From positions 62,001 through 126,000 of the forward strand of contig NW_020312000.1 of the NCBI RefSeq assembly GCF_003144115.1: a stretch of DNA of 64,000 nucleotides, given 5' to 3'. The notes under the pieces were generated by a model. That model did not search any database. It worked only from the letters and a program-made list of their open reading frames with translations, and was not told where the DNA came from. A program made the position numbers and the translations under genes. Numbering within the stretch: the stretch's first letter is position 1; every line of letters begins with the position of its first letter. Source of the DNA: Tilletiopsis washingtonensis (taxonomy: Eukaryota > Basidiomycota > Exobasidiomycetes > Entylomatales). Shown here one piece after another: positions 22,554 to 37,849 of this stretch.

Positions 22554-24235
22554 TCACAGCCACACCGTCTCGCCGTGGTCGAGCGCTGCGAACGCCCCGC
22601 CGTCGGCCTCGCTGCGGCTGCCAAGCCACGCCTGCGTCTGGGCGGCGCCGCGGCAGAAGCGCACGCCGCCGGTGCCCGTGGCGTCGCACGCCTCGCGCAG
22701 CTGCCGCATCGACGCCTCGGCCTCGGCGGCGTCGGCGACAAACGTGCCCCAGTGCACCGCCAGCGCCAGCGGCGCCCGGGGCGCGCGCACGGCCGGCGGC
22801 GTCGCGTCGAGCGCCTGCCAGTCGTCGGGCACGCCGGCCTCGTCGGCCGCCTCGTCGGCCTCGCCGTGCTGCGCGTCCGTCATGATGCGCATGGCGCGCA
22901 CGGCATCGCGGGGCCCCATGTGGTTGGCGCCCGTGAGGCCGTCGCTGATGCTGGGAAAGAGCTTCAGCGCCACGGGCAGCGGCGGCTCGTAGCTCTTGAG
23001 AAAGGAGAGCGTGGCGCCGACGCTGATGGGCAGCAGCAGCAGGTCCGGCACGCCGAGGCGCCGCCGCACCTGCGCAAAGAGCGGGCAGATCGGGTACGCG
23101 GCGCGCGACGGCGGCAGCAGCGGCGTCGCGGCCGACGAGAGCGCGGCGTTGGCCTCCTCCTCCTCGCGCGCGCCGTGGAACTGGAAGCCCGTGTCGCCGC
23201 CGAAGAAGGCGGAGAAGCGCTGGGACGCAGCAGGCGGCGCAGGCCGCGGCACGTGCTGCATGTACCAGCTGCTCCACAGCGAGACGCCCGAGTCGAGTCC
23301 GCACCGCCCTGCCACAGCTATGTCAACAGACCATCTCGTCGGCTCGCGAAGTCGACTGACCTGAGCCATGCTGTGCCGGCGTGCACACAATGCGCAGATA
23401 CGGCGCATCTGCGTCGTCCTTGTCCGCGTCTGGTGCATACAGCCGCACCTCGTCCCACCAGTCCATCTCCGTGACACGCTCCTCAGGGATGCCGAGGCCC
23501 AGCTCGCCGAACCAGGCGCGCAGGCCGAGCGGCACAAAGAAGCGCAGGTGCTCCGCGTTGGCCGTCCACAGCGCGCTCAGCGACGCCACGTCGAGGTGGT
23601 CGTAGTGCGAGTGGCTGATCAGGCAGCCGTGCACGGGCGGCAGTGCGGCGGGCGCACATGGCGCCGGATAGCTGCGCAGCGGGCCGAAGTACTGCGACGG
23701 CGAGCAGCTGAGCGCAGCGGGCGTCAGTGCGGTAGCAGCGGGCAGCGGCGAGAACGCGGAGCTGCGACGTGCGCGCAGCTCGCGGCAGTGCGGCCAGCGC
23801 CAGGGTGCCGCAGCGCGCATGCTCTTGCCCCTTCGTCCCGCGCACGCCGCGCCGTCGGCACACTCACCGGTCGCTGAAGATCGGATCGCACACCAGCCGC
23901 ACACAGTCGTCCTCACCAGCGTCGGCCGCACCACTGCGCAACGACGGCAGCTGCAGCAGCACGCCGGCGTGGCCGAGCCAGGTGGCGCCAACGCGCCGCT
24001 TCTGCGTCGCCGGGGCGTGGAAGTCGGGCGCGAGCACGCGCAGCGGCGCCAGCTCTGCCGCGGCCTGCTTGTCATCGTCGGCGGCTGCCGCATGCAGCTG
24101 CTCCTCTGCGTCGCCTGGAGCCGCGCTGCTGCTCTGCGTCTCGTCGGCGCGCCACGAGAGGCCGTCCCAGATCTCGCGCAGCGTCGGCGTGTGCCAGCTG
24201 GGCCACGGGTTGCGGAAGCCGGTGCGCACAAGGGT

Positions 24236-24273
<38 letters not shown>

Positions 24274-24445
24274 TGCCGCTGCTACTGCTGCTGCCCTCGC
24301 TTGCCCCCTCTTGTGCAATGGATGGGCCTGGAGTTGCGACGGGCACGGGCCGCCAGTGCGGCAGCAGTGCCGAGCGCGAGAGGACGTGGTGCGCGGGCGG
24401 CACAGCGTGCTGCTGCGCGTGCAGCGTGAGCGCGAGGGGCTGCAT
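22554..24445 (-). CDS. FMP30: NAPE-PLD/Fmp30-like metallo-beta-lactamase-fold hydrolase
   Basis: Related to N-acyl-phosphatidylethanolamine phospholipase D. Fungal Fmp30 is a mitochondrial membrane protein. Exons 24445-23867, 23706-23361 and 23308-22554 give 1,680 nt or 559 residues. Family marks are WLGHAGVLLQL, CDPIFSDRCSPSQYFGPLR and the zinc-binding HSHYDHLD. Later come QHGSGRCGLDSGVSLWSSWY, the FFGGDTGF Asp block and a C-terminal His in LALAVHWGTFV. The presumed start is the only ATG in frame, at 24445; an in-frame GTG at 24622 is not a eukaryotic start. A poly-Gly run near residue 65 comes from a (CCG)n tract. A Ser/Ala/Asp-rich insertion precedes the first zinc motif. Confidence 0.8.
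24236..24273. repeat. (CCG)n microsatellite coding for poly-Gly
   Basis: About 12-13 trinucleotide units within the first exon of the FMP30-like gene. It reads as a run of Gly codons on the minus strand and is followed by Ser codons. Confidence 0.85.
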
Positions 24446-24754
24446 GGCGCAGGAGGAAACAGCCGCGACTGAGCTGACGAAGAGGCGGCGGTGGTGGTGG
24501 AAGGAAGGAGGGAGGGGTGGCTCGGAGGCGCATCGCCGGCGCACGGGCTCGCGCCTCGGGACTCGGCCTCCGTGCGCCGCGATAGGGCCTCCGTGCGCCG
24601 CGATAGGGCCGCCGATGCGCACCCCTCAAAGCCCTCCGCCTTCGCCAACTCACGCTCGAGCAGAGTGGAGGTCATCTCATTCGAGCTGGTGCGCATTCAG
24701 GAGGCATGCGCAGAGGTATAGACGGGATGCACACGACGCACGGGCCAAGCACGC
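24446..24754. promoter_or_regulatory. 5' region of the FMP30-like gene
   Basis: 309 nt. It contains a perfect 21-nt tandem duplication (24565-24606). No additional gene is seen. Confidence 0.35.
24565..24606. repeat. Tandem duplication, two perfect 21-nt units
   Basis: Units 24565-24585 and 24586-24606 are identical, both starting GGCCTCCGTG and ending GCGATAG. They lie 120-160 nt upstream of the FMP30-like start codon. Confidence 0.9.
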
Positions 24755-26012
24755 TCAGGCTGAGTGCTCCGCCTCGTACTCCTGCTCGAGCCACTGCTTC
24801 CACGTCTTGAGCTCCGGGTTCTTCTGGCGCAGCGCCGCGATGTCGGCCGCGTAACCCGTCTGTGGAGCGAGACGTCAGCACCTGCACGCCACACTCGCAC
24901 CACCAGCACGCACCTCGTTGAAGAAGCGGATCATCTCGCGCATCTCCTTGACGCCCTTGGCCAGCGCCCAGCCGAGGAAGCCGAAGCTCATCGGCGCGCC
25001 GCGGTGCTTGACGTCCTTGAACTGCTCCTGCAGCTGCTCCATCGTGAGCTCGTCGCCGGCAATCTCGAGGCCGTCGTACTCCTGCGGCGCCTGCAGCGCC
25101 AGGCGCACAAAGCCGCCGATGTCGGAGCTGCGTGGGAGGTGTCAGAGAGCGAAAGGGTGCAATCTGCCTGCGCGAAGCATGCACTGCACTTGCGCGCGCC
25201 AGAGCATATGCAGCACTACTCACCAGGCAATGAGCTGCAGCGGCTTGTGCACGCTGCCGGCGAAGGCGCTCAGCGAGAGGCGGCCCATGAAGCCCTGGTC
25301 CTGGGCGAAGTTGTCGTAGAAGGCGGCGGGGCGCAGCACGGTGACCTTCCAGTCGGCGTGGCTCTTGCGCAGCTCGTCGATGTGCGCCTCGATGCGCATC
25401 TTGCTCTCAAAGTGCGGCACGCGCTCGGCGCTGGCGCGCGCCTCGGGCGAGCCGGAGCCCATGCCGACGGACGAGTAGACGAGGTGCAGGCCGCGCTCGG
25501 CGGCGGCGTCGGCGATGGCCTTGCCCTGCGCCACCTCGCCCTCGAGGCCCTTCTCGGGGTTGTCGAACGACTTCTGCACGCTGTGTGGATGGATGTGTCA
25601 GCGATGCAGCGGCGAGACGCACACAGCGCGGCATAAGCGAGGCGGGAGAACGGCGACAGATGGCACATCGCACACAGCTCGCATGCCGCACAACACACAG
25701 CTCCGCCGCCCCGCGCGCATCACACAGCATCGCACTGCGCCACGACACAGTACAGCACACTCACGAGAAGACGGCGTCGCCCGTGGTGAGGCCGAGCTGC
25801 GCGGCCTTGTCGAACACCTGCGCCACGTCGTACGGCGCCTCGACGAGCTGCACGCCGGGCAGCTTGGCGAGCGCCTTTGCGGCGCCCGACTTGGCCGAGC
25901 GCGTCTGCGCCAGCACTGTGTAGCCGCCGGCGGCGGAGAGCGCCGAGACGACGCCGCGGCCCTGCTTGCCGGTGGCGAGGAAGACGAGGACGCGCTGGGG
26001 AGACTGCGACAT
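24755..26012 (-). CDS. NmrA-like NAD(P)-binding protein
   Basis: Atypical short-chain dehydrogenase fold of the NmrA group, often a redox sensor or regulator rather than an enzyme. Exons 26012-25765, 25580-25224, 25127-24914 and 24859-24755 give 924 nt or 307 residues, a normal length. The Rossmann start is [18 protein letters not shown], a variant of the GxxGxxG loop. [14 protein letters not shown] and [13 protein letters not shown] follow, as in NmrA/HSCARG proteins. No Tyr-x-x-x-Lys catalytic pair is evident, consistent with a non-catalytic role. The first intron is 184 nt and CA-rich. It is divergent from the tRNA methyltransferase gene. Confidence 0.85.
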
Positions 26013-26490
26013 GTTGGGTTGTGTGTTGGATGTGCGGTGGTTGAGGACGTGGTGGAGAAGGAGGGAAAGAGCGGGCACGGTGCCGCTTATGAAGCTTCGC
26101 GCGCGAAACGCCGAGCACGTTGCTCCGCCATGCGCGCGTTGCCGTCTCCTCCACCAAGCTTGCGCTCGACCGCAGCAGACACTCAGCACGCCCGCAGCGC
26201 CGCGCCGCTTGCGCCCGTAAGCAGACCAGCTGCCGGAGGGTCGTCCCGTCGCTCACAGTCATGCGCATGCTTCCATCGTGCTGCGGGCGTGCGATGCCGC
26301 GACGAGGCCTCGACAGGAGCATGGCGTAAGTCCGGCGAGTGGCCGGGATCGGCCGGCGTTAACGCGTCATCGGCGCGCCACAGCTTGGCGGCGCGCATGG
26401 CGATGGGCAGGAAGGCCGAGTGCCGGCCGCTGCCAGCTTTTGGGCCTCTTCACGTGACACCACCACCACCTTGCCCCCTCTCCCCGCACC
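26013..26490. promoter_or_regulatory. Divergent 5' region of the NmrA-like and METTL-type genes
   Basis: 478 nt without a recognisable gene. It carries TCACGTGA centred at 26453-26454, an E-box-type palindrome 35-40 nt upstream of the METTL start codon. Confidence 0.35.
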
Positions 26491-27967
26491 ATGTCCGAGC
26501 CCGCCATCGACCGCACGCTGCACCCGCTGCCCGCGCCCGCCATGAGCGACGCCGACGCCGCCGTGCTGCAGCAGAACCGGCGCGTCGCGAGCGCATTCAT
26601 GGTGGCGCGCTGCGAGCGCGAGGCGGCGCGCAACTGGGACCGCTTCTACACCAACAACCGCGGTGCGCAGCGGGCGCGATCAGGGCAAGCATGGCGCAGC
26701 ACTGACGCTGATGCTGCGCGCAGACAAGTTCTTCCGGCCGAAGAATTGGACGGACCGCGAGTTCGAGCAGCTGCGCGCGTCAGGCAGCGATGCCGCAGGG
26801 CCATCCACGCCGGCAGCCGCACCAGCAGGGGCCAAGCAGGACGGCGCCGACGAGACGGCAGCAGCCGAGGCGCAGCTCGACGAGGCAGCAGGGGCATCGG
26901 ATGAGAATACAGTGCTGCTGGAGGTGAGCACAGCGGTATGGGCAGCGCGAGGCAGCGCTGATCAGGCTGTGCTGTCCCGCAGGTGGGCTGCGGGCCGGGG
27001 GCAATGCTGTTCCCAGTGAGTGCCGGGACTGAGAGAGCACAGACATGCAGAATTGCCAACCCCTCCTTGCCCTCTAGGCCCTGCGCAAGCGCCCGAAGAT
27101 GCGAGCCCATGCCTGCGACTTCTCCAGCAAGGCCATCGAGCTCGTGCTGGTGCGTGCGCCGTGCCTGCTGCCGTGCTGCTCCGCTCACCCCAGCGCAGGA
27201 GCACCCGACATACGACCCAGCACGCATGCATGCCTTCGTCGCCGACCTCACGAGCTACCCGCTAGCGTCGACGCTGGCAGCGCACCCCTTCGGACGGCCG
27301 ACCGTCGTCTCGCTCATCTTCGTCCTCTCGGCCATCCCGCCACGGCAGCACGCGCACGTCATGCAGGAGCTGGCGCGCTGCCTGCCGCTCGGCGGCAGCC
27401 TCATCTTCCGCGACTTTGCGCACGGCGACCTCAGCCAGCTGCGCTACCACATGCGCAAGGACAAGACGTGGGAGGAGCCGAGCCTGCTGCGCGACGAGGA
27501 GGGCGACATGGCGGCGCTGTACCGGCGAGGTGCGTGCAACGCCTGCTGTCACGTCAGGAAGGGCGCGGTTGTCACGGCGGAGAGCGGTGCTGTCATGGCG
27601 TGGGGGACGTGGCTGCTGGGTTGTGGAAGACATTGCTGCTGCTTTGTGAGAGGAGCTGCTGCCAGGGCCGTGCTGACCTCTCCACCAGGCGACAACACCT
27701 TCACCACATACTTCCGTGCCCACGACCTCGGTCAGTGACTCTGCGCCGCGCACACCCTTACACTGCACTGACTCGCCCCCTGCAGCCCGCCTGGCGGAGC
27801 TGGCGGGCCTCGAGGGCAGCATCGAGGCGGTGCACCAGGAGGGCTTCAACCGCAAGACGGGACAGAAGCTGCCGCGGCGCTTCCTGCAGGCCAACTGGCG
27901 CAAGGTGCGCGAGCTGCCCGAGGAGCCGCAGCCTGCCGCAGAGGGCGCCGAGGGGCAGGGCACATAG
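26491..27967 (+). CDS. TRM140: METTL2/6/8-type tRNA 3-methylcytidine methyltransferase (Trm140/Trm141 family)
   Basis: Predicted SAM-dependent methyltransferase acting on C32 of tRNA anticodon loops. Seven exons (26491-26662, 26724-26923, 26983-27015, 27078-27149, 27199-27529, 27689-27730, 27786-27967) give 1,032 nt or 343 residues. Family marks: NWDRFYTNNRDKFFRPKNW near the N terminus, SAM motif LEVGCGPGAMLFP carried largely on a 33-nt exon, AHACDFSSKAIELVL, FVLSAIPPRQHAHVM, and GSLIFRDFAHGDLSQLRY. The tail contains FNRKTGQKLPRRFLQANWRK. A ~40-residue Ala/Asp-rich insertion lies between the N-terminal helix and motif I. The Trm140 versus Trm141 (Ser versus Thr tRNA) assignment cannot be made. 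Confidence 0.88.
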
Positions 27968-28269
27968 CAATGCAGATGCCTGTGCCTACTGTTCCGCTCT
28001 GCAGGAGCTGTGCTGAGGGATGCCATCCATGACCCGGGGCTGTGAGGCGGGCGCATGGCCAGAGCCGCTGAGGCAGAGGCAGGTCACGGTGAGGGGTTGG
28101 GCGCGGAGCAGCCCCTCCACTCTGACTTCAGCGCGCGTCCGTGCACGCTGCCGCGCGTCCATTCCTTCCTGCCTCCCAACCAGCTGCTCCTTGCGCCCCT
28201 CGTGTCTAGCATACCCACTCTGCACACCTGCTGCCACCTAGTCTGGCCGACACTCCGTCCGCTGCAGCA
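27968..28269. promoter_or_regulatory. 5' region of the macrodomain gene
   Basis: 302 nt between tandem genes. Pyrimidine-rich toward its end; no gene seen. Confidence 0.3.
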
Positions 28270-29582
28270 ATGCCGTCGCCCCCCTCGTCCGCCGCTGGCA
28301 GCGCCGTCGTGGCGCTCGCGCAGATCCCGCGCCTAGCGGCCGTGCTGCGTGGCGCCCGTGCCCGCTCGCCGGCGTCCGACGCCGCCGAGGGCAGCCAGGG
28401 CAAGGCAGCCAAGTTCGCGTGTGCAGACCGAGTCGGCCTGCTGCAGGCGTGAGTGCTGCGTGGCAGGTGTGGTGGCGAACAGCTCGGTGCCGCCCCCAGC
28501 GCGCCAGTGGGGCATGGCTGACGCCCTCTGCGTCTGGCAGCGACATTACCACTCGTGAGCCAAAGTGCTTGCAGTGCCCCTGCAGCCTCACTGACACGCA
28601 GTCCAGTGCGTGTCGATGCCATCGTGAACGCCGCGAACCGCTCGCTGCTCGGCGGTGGAGGAGGTGCGTCGTGGCTGTCGGCCAGGAGCTCTTGTCACAC
28701 ACGCAGCTCACCTTGCCCGCTCAGTGGACGGAGCGATCCACCGCGCCGCGGGAAAGGAGCTGCTTGAGGCCTGCCGCGAGCTCGACGGCTGCGATACGGG
28801 CGACGCCAAGACGACGGGCGCGTTCAAGCTGCCAAGCAAGCACATTGTGCACACCGTCGGGCCGGTCTGTGAGTGTCGGCGACGTGCGCTTGGCCCGCTG
28901 CTTCCATGCTGAATCGACCCACAGACAGCAAGACGAAGCCGGAGCAGAGCGAGGCACAGCTGCGCTCGGCGTATCGCCGCTCCCTCGAGGAGGCAGCGGC
29001 CGTGGGCGCGCGGAGCGTGGTGCGTTGGCCGTCAGAGCGGTTCCTGACTGCATGCTCACCTCTCTCCACGACTCCAGGCTTTCCCGAGCATCAGCACGGG
29101 CGTGTACGGCTACCCCATCGAGGACGCCACGCGCGTGGCGCTGCGCGTCGTCGGCGAGTGGCTGACTGCTTCTGAGGGCGCGGAGGTGCGTCACTCCTTG
29201 CTCTGACTGCTGCAAAGCGTCGCTGCTGACTGGCCCTGTGTCACGGCAGACGGAGCTCGTCGTGTTCTGCACGTTCAGCAAGAAGGACAGAGACGTGTAC
29301 GAGCGCCTGGCGCCCGAGTACTTCGAGGCCGGCGAGGAGGCAGAAGAGCAAGCCGACGGTGCTGCGCCGGCGGAGCAGGAGGCAGAGGCAGGCGCGACCG
29401 CTGCACCGACGGAGCAGGAGACAGAGGCAGACGACGCTGCGGCGTCTAAGGCGCAGGAGGCATCGGCGCCGCCCGAGAAGGTGGAGCTCGACGAGGGCGT
29501 CACGACTCGTGCTCAGGCCAAGACGGTGGCCGAGCGCCGCAGCGCCAGCCCGCAGCAGGAGCGTGCCGCGACGAGGGACTAG
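28270..29582 (+). CDS. Macrodomain protein (MacroD-type ADP-ribose hydrolase) with acidic tail
   Basis: Likely removes ADP-ribose from proteins or hydrolyses O-acetyl-ADP-ribose. Exons 28270-28448, 28541-28554, 28607-28663, 28725-28868, 28925-29019, 29078-29185 and 29250-29582 give 930 nt or 309 residues. The second exon is only 14 nt. The macro core reads [20 protein letters not shown], then [34 protein letters not shown] and [20 protein letters not shown]. The NAAN Asn, the GGGGVDGAIH loop and the GVYG phosphate loop are intact. After the domain comes an ~85-residue Glu/Ala-rich tail with loosely repeated EQE(A/T)EA units. Confidence 0.9.
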
Positions 29583-30002
29583 GGCGGCGATGGGACTAGG
29601 TCAATGGCATCGCTGTCACCATGAGTCTGGCTTGCTGAAGCATCATGCATCGAAGTGTGAGAGGCGACCTGCTCTCGCCGGCCGGGTGCTCCTTCGCGGC
29701 GCGAAACGCGGGTCCAACAGGCGTGACGGGCGTGGGAGCAGGTGGAGCAACGCGTGCGGGCTGCAACACGCGCGCTTCCCCCGGCTGCGACGCTTGTCTC
29801 CGCACCACAAGCATCTCCGGCCACCTCCTCAACCACACACACTCGCACGCGGACGCCGTCGGCACAGACTCGCGCTGCACCGCTCTCACGGCCCTCGTCG
29901 CCTGGCAGCTCGAGCACGCCAGCCAGGCCGGCCGCTCGGCCCCCTCCTTTGTCCGCCTATCGCGACTGGCCGGCGCATCGCCGTCCCGCACGCCAGCCCG
30001 CC
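29583..30002. promoter_or_regulatory. 5' region of the F-box-like gene
   Basis: 420 nt between tandem genes; no gene or RNA recognised. Confidence 0.3.
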
Positions 30003-31493
30003 ATGCTCGGCCTGGCGCAGCTGCCGACGGAGCTGCAGCTCGAGGTTGTGGCGCACGCTGCCGCCGCCGACCGGCAGCAGGCGCTGCTGCTGACGCGCGT
30101 CTCGCGGCGCGTGCGGCGGGCCGCGCTGCCGGCGCTCTATGGGCGCGTGCACCTCGTGCACGGCGACGGCGTGGCGCTCTTCCTGCGCTCGCTCGCGGGC
30201 AACGCCAGCCTCGAGCCGCTGGTACGCGAGCTCGCGCTCGAGGACCGCTCGCGCGGCGGCCTGGCCTCGTGGAGCGACGCGCCGGCGCCCGACGTGCTGG
30301 AGCGCGGCACCGTCGAGGAGCGCAAGCAGTGCGCCGCCTGGCTCGCCTTTGCCGCGCTGCTGCGCCGTCTGGCAGCGCGCGGGCAGCTGCGCTCGCTAGC
30401 GCTCTCCAGCACAGCGCTCGTGCGTCTGCTGACGACGTTCCCTGAGGCACCGAGCCCGGCCTCGGTGCTCTCGGCCGAGGTGGCCTCGCCCTGCCCGCTG
30501 CAGCACCTGGCGCTCTCCGGCGCAGACGCGGTGCAGCCGCAGGTCCTGCGGCTCTTCGCGCCCGAGGCGCTCACCATCTATGGCTGCCACTGCGTGTGGA
30601 GCCAGCCGGCAGCATGGCAGAGCCTGCTTGCCGCCGCTGGTGCAGCAGACGGACCTGGCTCCACGCGAGGACCGACGGCAGTGCAGCTCGTGCTCAGCAC
30701 GCTGCCCGCGCTCGACTTCTTCCTGCCGGCGCTGCTGTCCATCACGCCCTTCATGCCGGCGACGACGGTGCTGAGCGTGCGCGACGGCAACGACCGCAAG
30801 ACGCTGCGCAAGATGCTCCAGGCGGCGCGGGCGCTGCAGACGATGCCGCCCGGCGCGTGGGAGGTGCGCCGCTGGCACACGGGCGTCCGCACCTCGCACA
30901 CAGCGGCCGAGCGTGCAGACTGGCTCAGCGGCGCGTGCTTTGCCGAGCCGGAGGACCTCTCTGCGAGCGCGAGACCCGACGCGGGCTCTTGCGCGTGTCC
31001 CACACGAAGCTCCGGTGCAGGAGCCGAATCGTCTGCCGTAGCACAGGCTGTAGCAATCGCCGACGCAGCTTCACCACCACGAGGCTCTCCAAGCAGCCGA
31101 CAAGCACGCATCTCCAGCGGCCGCGTCTCGAGCGGCTCGCAGCGGCCGGAGCGCTGGTGCGGCTGCTACATCCCCACCACGGCATACGACGCCGGCGGGC
31201 GCGGCAGTCCGAGCGTCGAGAGTGTGCTGGCCAAGCTGTCCCTGCCGCCGCTCGGCCGACAGATCGGCGGCCTCGCGACGGACGACGTCGTCAAGGAGGC
31301 CATCCAGGCGGCGCTGAGACCCACGCGGCGAGCGCTGCCGGGCCTGCCTGCCGCCGCCGCCGTGGCCGAGATGGCGAGCGATGCGCTCTGCTCGCTGCAT
31401 CGCCGCCCGCCACACGCGCCAGCGTACGTCGCCGTGCCGTCGCTGGAGGACGCGGAGCGGCAGCAGCACGCGGCTGCCGCCACGCAGGCCTAA
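30003..31493 (+). CDS. F-box-like protein, function unknown
   Basis: A single 1,491-nt open frame of 496 residues with no in-frame gap. The N terminus LAQLPTELQLEVVAHAAAAD followed by LTRVSRRVRRAALPALYGRV has the F-box spacing (LP-E-L--I, then a Trp/Tyr-ending helix). This suggests an SCF ubiquitin-ligase adaptor. The rest is Leu/Ala-rich without clear leucine-rich repeats, then a Ser/Arg-rich part from about residue 330. The C-terminal region AIQAALRPTRRALPGLP has no known match. The substrate is unknown. The absence of introns is unusual among its neighbours. Confidence 0.6.
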   Translation: MLGLAQLPTELQLEVVAHAAAADRQQALLLTRVSRRVRRAALPALYGRVHLVHGDGVALFLRSLAGNASLEPLVRELALEDRSRGGLASWSDAPAPDVLERGTVEERKQCAAWLAFAALLRRLAARGQLRSLALSSTALVRLLTTFPEAPSPASVLSAEVASPCPLQHLALSGADAVQPQVLRLFAPEALTIYGCHCVWSQPAAWQSLLAAAGAADGPGSTRGPTAVQLVLSTLPALDFFLPALLSITPFMPATTVLSVRDGNDRKTLRKMLQAARALQTMPPGAWEVRRWHTGVRTSHTAAERADWLSGACFAEPEDLSASARPDAGSCACPTRSSGAGAESSAVAQAVAIADAASPPRGSPSSRQARISSGRVSSGSQRPERWCGCYIPTTAYDAGGRGSPSVESVLAKLSLPPLGRQIGGLATDDVVKEAIQAALRPTRRALPGLPAAAAVAEMASDALCSLHRRPPHAPAYVAVPSLEDAERQQHAAAATQA

Positions 31494-32694
31494 GGGAGGG
31501 GATGCGCTGTCTCGCCGTGGCTTGCCCGTATACCCTGCTTTCACCTCGGCCGTGCATCGGCCACCCTGGTCTGCAATCTGTATTTGTTCCGTGCATGATG
31601 CTGCCGAGCCTCGCAGCGAATGCGACTTTCGCTGCGATTGCGGAGATCGCTGCGAAGAGGGCGGCGTCCATCTGTGTGGAGCTTCGTTGCGGATGGCCAA
31701 GACAGACACGCGGCAGCGCGAGCAGAAGCGTGGGCAGACGCCGCCCGCCGTCCGGCAGGGCGTGGCTGGGCCTCACTGTCTCGCGAGCTCTCTCACCGCG
31801 CAGCCAGAGCGAGCGATGCTGTAGCTGATGCCTTTTGGCGCCGCGAAATGTCGAGAGCTCGGCGTCGAGTCGAGACGGCGTGGCTCACGGCTCTGCTGCT
31901 GTGTGGCTGCTGCCCTGCTGCTGCGCTCCTGCCACGCGAGGGCGGGCGGGGCGAAGCAGCGGCAGAGCAGGCACGCCGCCTCTCTGCTGCTCCCGCACGA
32001 GACGCGCCTGCCAGCCGTCGCTGTCGCACGCGGCGGGCGCGGCGCCTGTGCCGCTGGCCCGCCGCCGGCCGGCCCGCTGCCGTCGAAGGGCTCTCGGCCG
32101 CCGCTGCCGCTGCGCTGCGACGCCTGCTCTGTGCGCGCTGCTGCTCCTCCCGGTGCGGCTCTACGCTTCCTTCCTGCTCACAACCCTCCGGCGTCCGTGC
32201 ACTCCTGCTTCCCGCCTCGCACCTCGCTCTCGCTCTGCATCTTCGCCGTTGCTGCGCCCAGGTCCGAGCACCGTCGCACGCCTCGACGGCAGATCGTCAC
32301 TGCGTCTCTGGCGCGCACGGCACAGCCGCACCGCCTCGAGGTCTCGCTTGCAGCACCCGGCACCCGCCCGTCTCGCACGCCTGCGCCCGCACGTCCGTCA
32401 CACCCAGAGAGGCTGCGTTGCACATCGGTGCGCATCTTCGCACGCAGCCACTGCCGCGCGCGCGCTGATCCGCAGGCCGACTCAGCTGCGACAGCGCCTC
32501 TTTGCGGCGACGTCACACGCTTTGCGACTGCAGCGCCCCGCCTACCCGAGGGCAGAGCTGCAGCGAGCCTAGCGACAAGAGCGTCCGAGCCTCGCGCATA
32601 GACCGCCTCTGCTGGCAACCGCAGGCCGCAGACACCTGACCTTCGCGTGCCGTCCGTGCGCGCCGAGAGTCGGCTGCTCCACCCGCTTGCCACA
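31494..32694. other. Gene-free 1.2-kb stretch upstream of UBP15
   Basis: Nothing recognisable on either strand. A less GC-rich portion lies at 31500-31630, just after the F-box-like gene, presumably its 3' UTR. The remainder is CpG- and CTGC-rich. Confidence 0.4.
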
Positions 32695-36932
<4,238 letters not shown>

Positions 36933-37849
36933 ACGTGTGTGTGTGTGCGCAGCGAGGGGATGGAGGGAGGAGCGCGGAGGAAGACGCTTGGGGATCGGCG
37001 TTGTGGATGGAGCGGGCAGGCCGAGCGGACGGAAGCGATGGGCGGATCATGCGGCTCGACGCCGGCGCGGCCCCTCACCATCGCCGTGCGCCGTAGATGC
37101 CCGCTCATGGCCCTCATCCCCCTGCGCGCCTAGATGCCTGCGTGGCCCGGCTGATGTAGTTGACTTCGCCACTTGTACTGAATCACGAATCATTCTGCTT
37201 GTTGCGCACGGCGAGCGAGACGTTTCGGTGAGGGCCAGAGGGCGCCGGCGCGGCGCGTGGCGCGGCGCCGTGTGGAGCAGCGTCGGTGCCACCGCCCGCC
37301 GGTGCAAGCGGACCATGGCCGGCCTGCGACCGTCGCAGCGTGCCTGCCTCACATATTCCCAGCGATGTCACGGAGAGTCCTTGCGGGGTGCCCGCTGTCG
37401 GACGACACTCGCATGTATGCGCAGCTGCGGCCCGCCGGGATGCGCAGCAAGGCCAAGGTGGCATGATGGCGCATGACGCACGGTGCTGCGCGCTGCTGCG
37501 CCGCTGCTCCCACGCTCCCCGAGCCCACTGCGCACCCGCCGGGGCCGCCTCCTTCTCCTCTCGAGCGCAGCCTTGCTCCTTCTCTCCCGTCCACATCGCG
37601 CAGCACTTCCCGCTGTGTCGCCACCACCACTCATACCCGTTCCCGCCCGCTGCTCTGCCCCCACGCCTACCCGACGCTTGCCCACGTACCCCTGCTGCGT
37701 TCCCGGCCGCGCCGCCACACCCGGACTCCTCGCTCTCGGCGCGCTGCGACGATGCATGCCCCGCTGCCGACGCACCGAGCCTCTCGCTGCGCTGCTGCCG
37801 CTGCAGCCTCCCTCTCGCCCTGAGCTCTGCGACGCCGCTGCTCTGCCGC
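36933..37849. other. Spacer between UBP15 and the SMG6-like gene
   Basis: 917 nt. An AT-richer segment near 37140-37210 is probably the UBP15 3' flank. The rest is pyrimidine-rich and probably leads into the SMG6-like 5' UTR. No gene seen. Confidence 0.35.

Noticed and set aside
24446-24622. FMP30-like start at 24622
   Set aside because: The codon there is GTG. The sequence between it and the ATG at 24445 is non-conserved and contains the 21-nt tandem duplication.
28555-28606. A second single-nucleotide exon in the macrodomain gene
   Set aside because: With the acceptor at 28600 the frame is off by one, which at first looked like the PRS case. Using the next AG at 28605-28606 gives [13 protein letters not shown] in frame, so no extra exon is needed.
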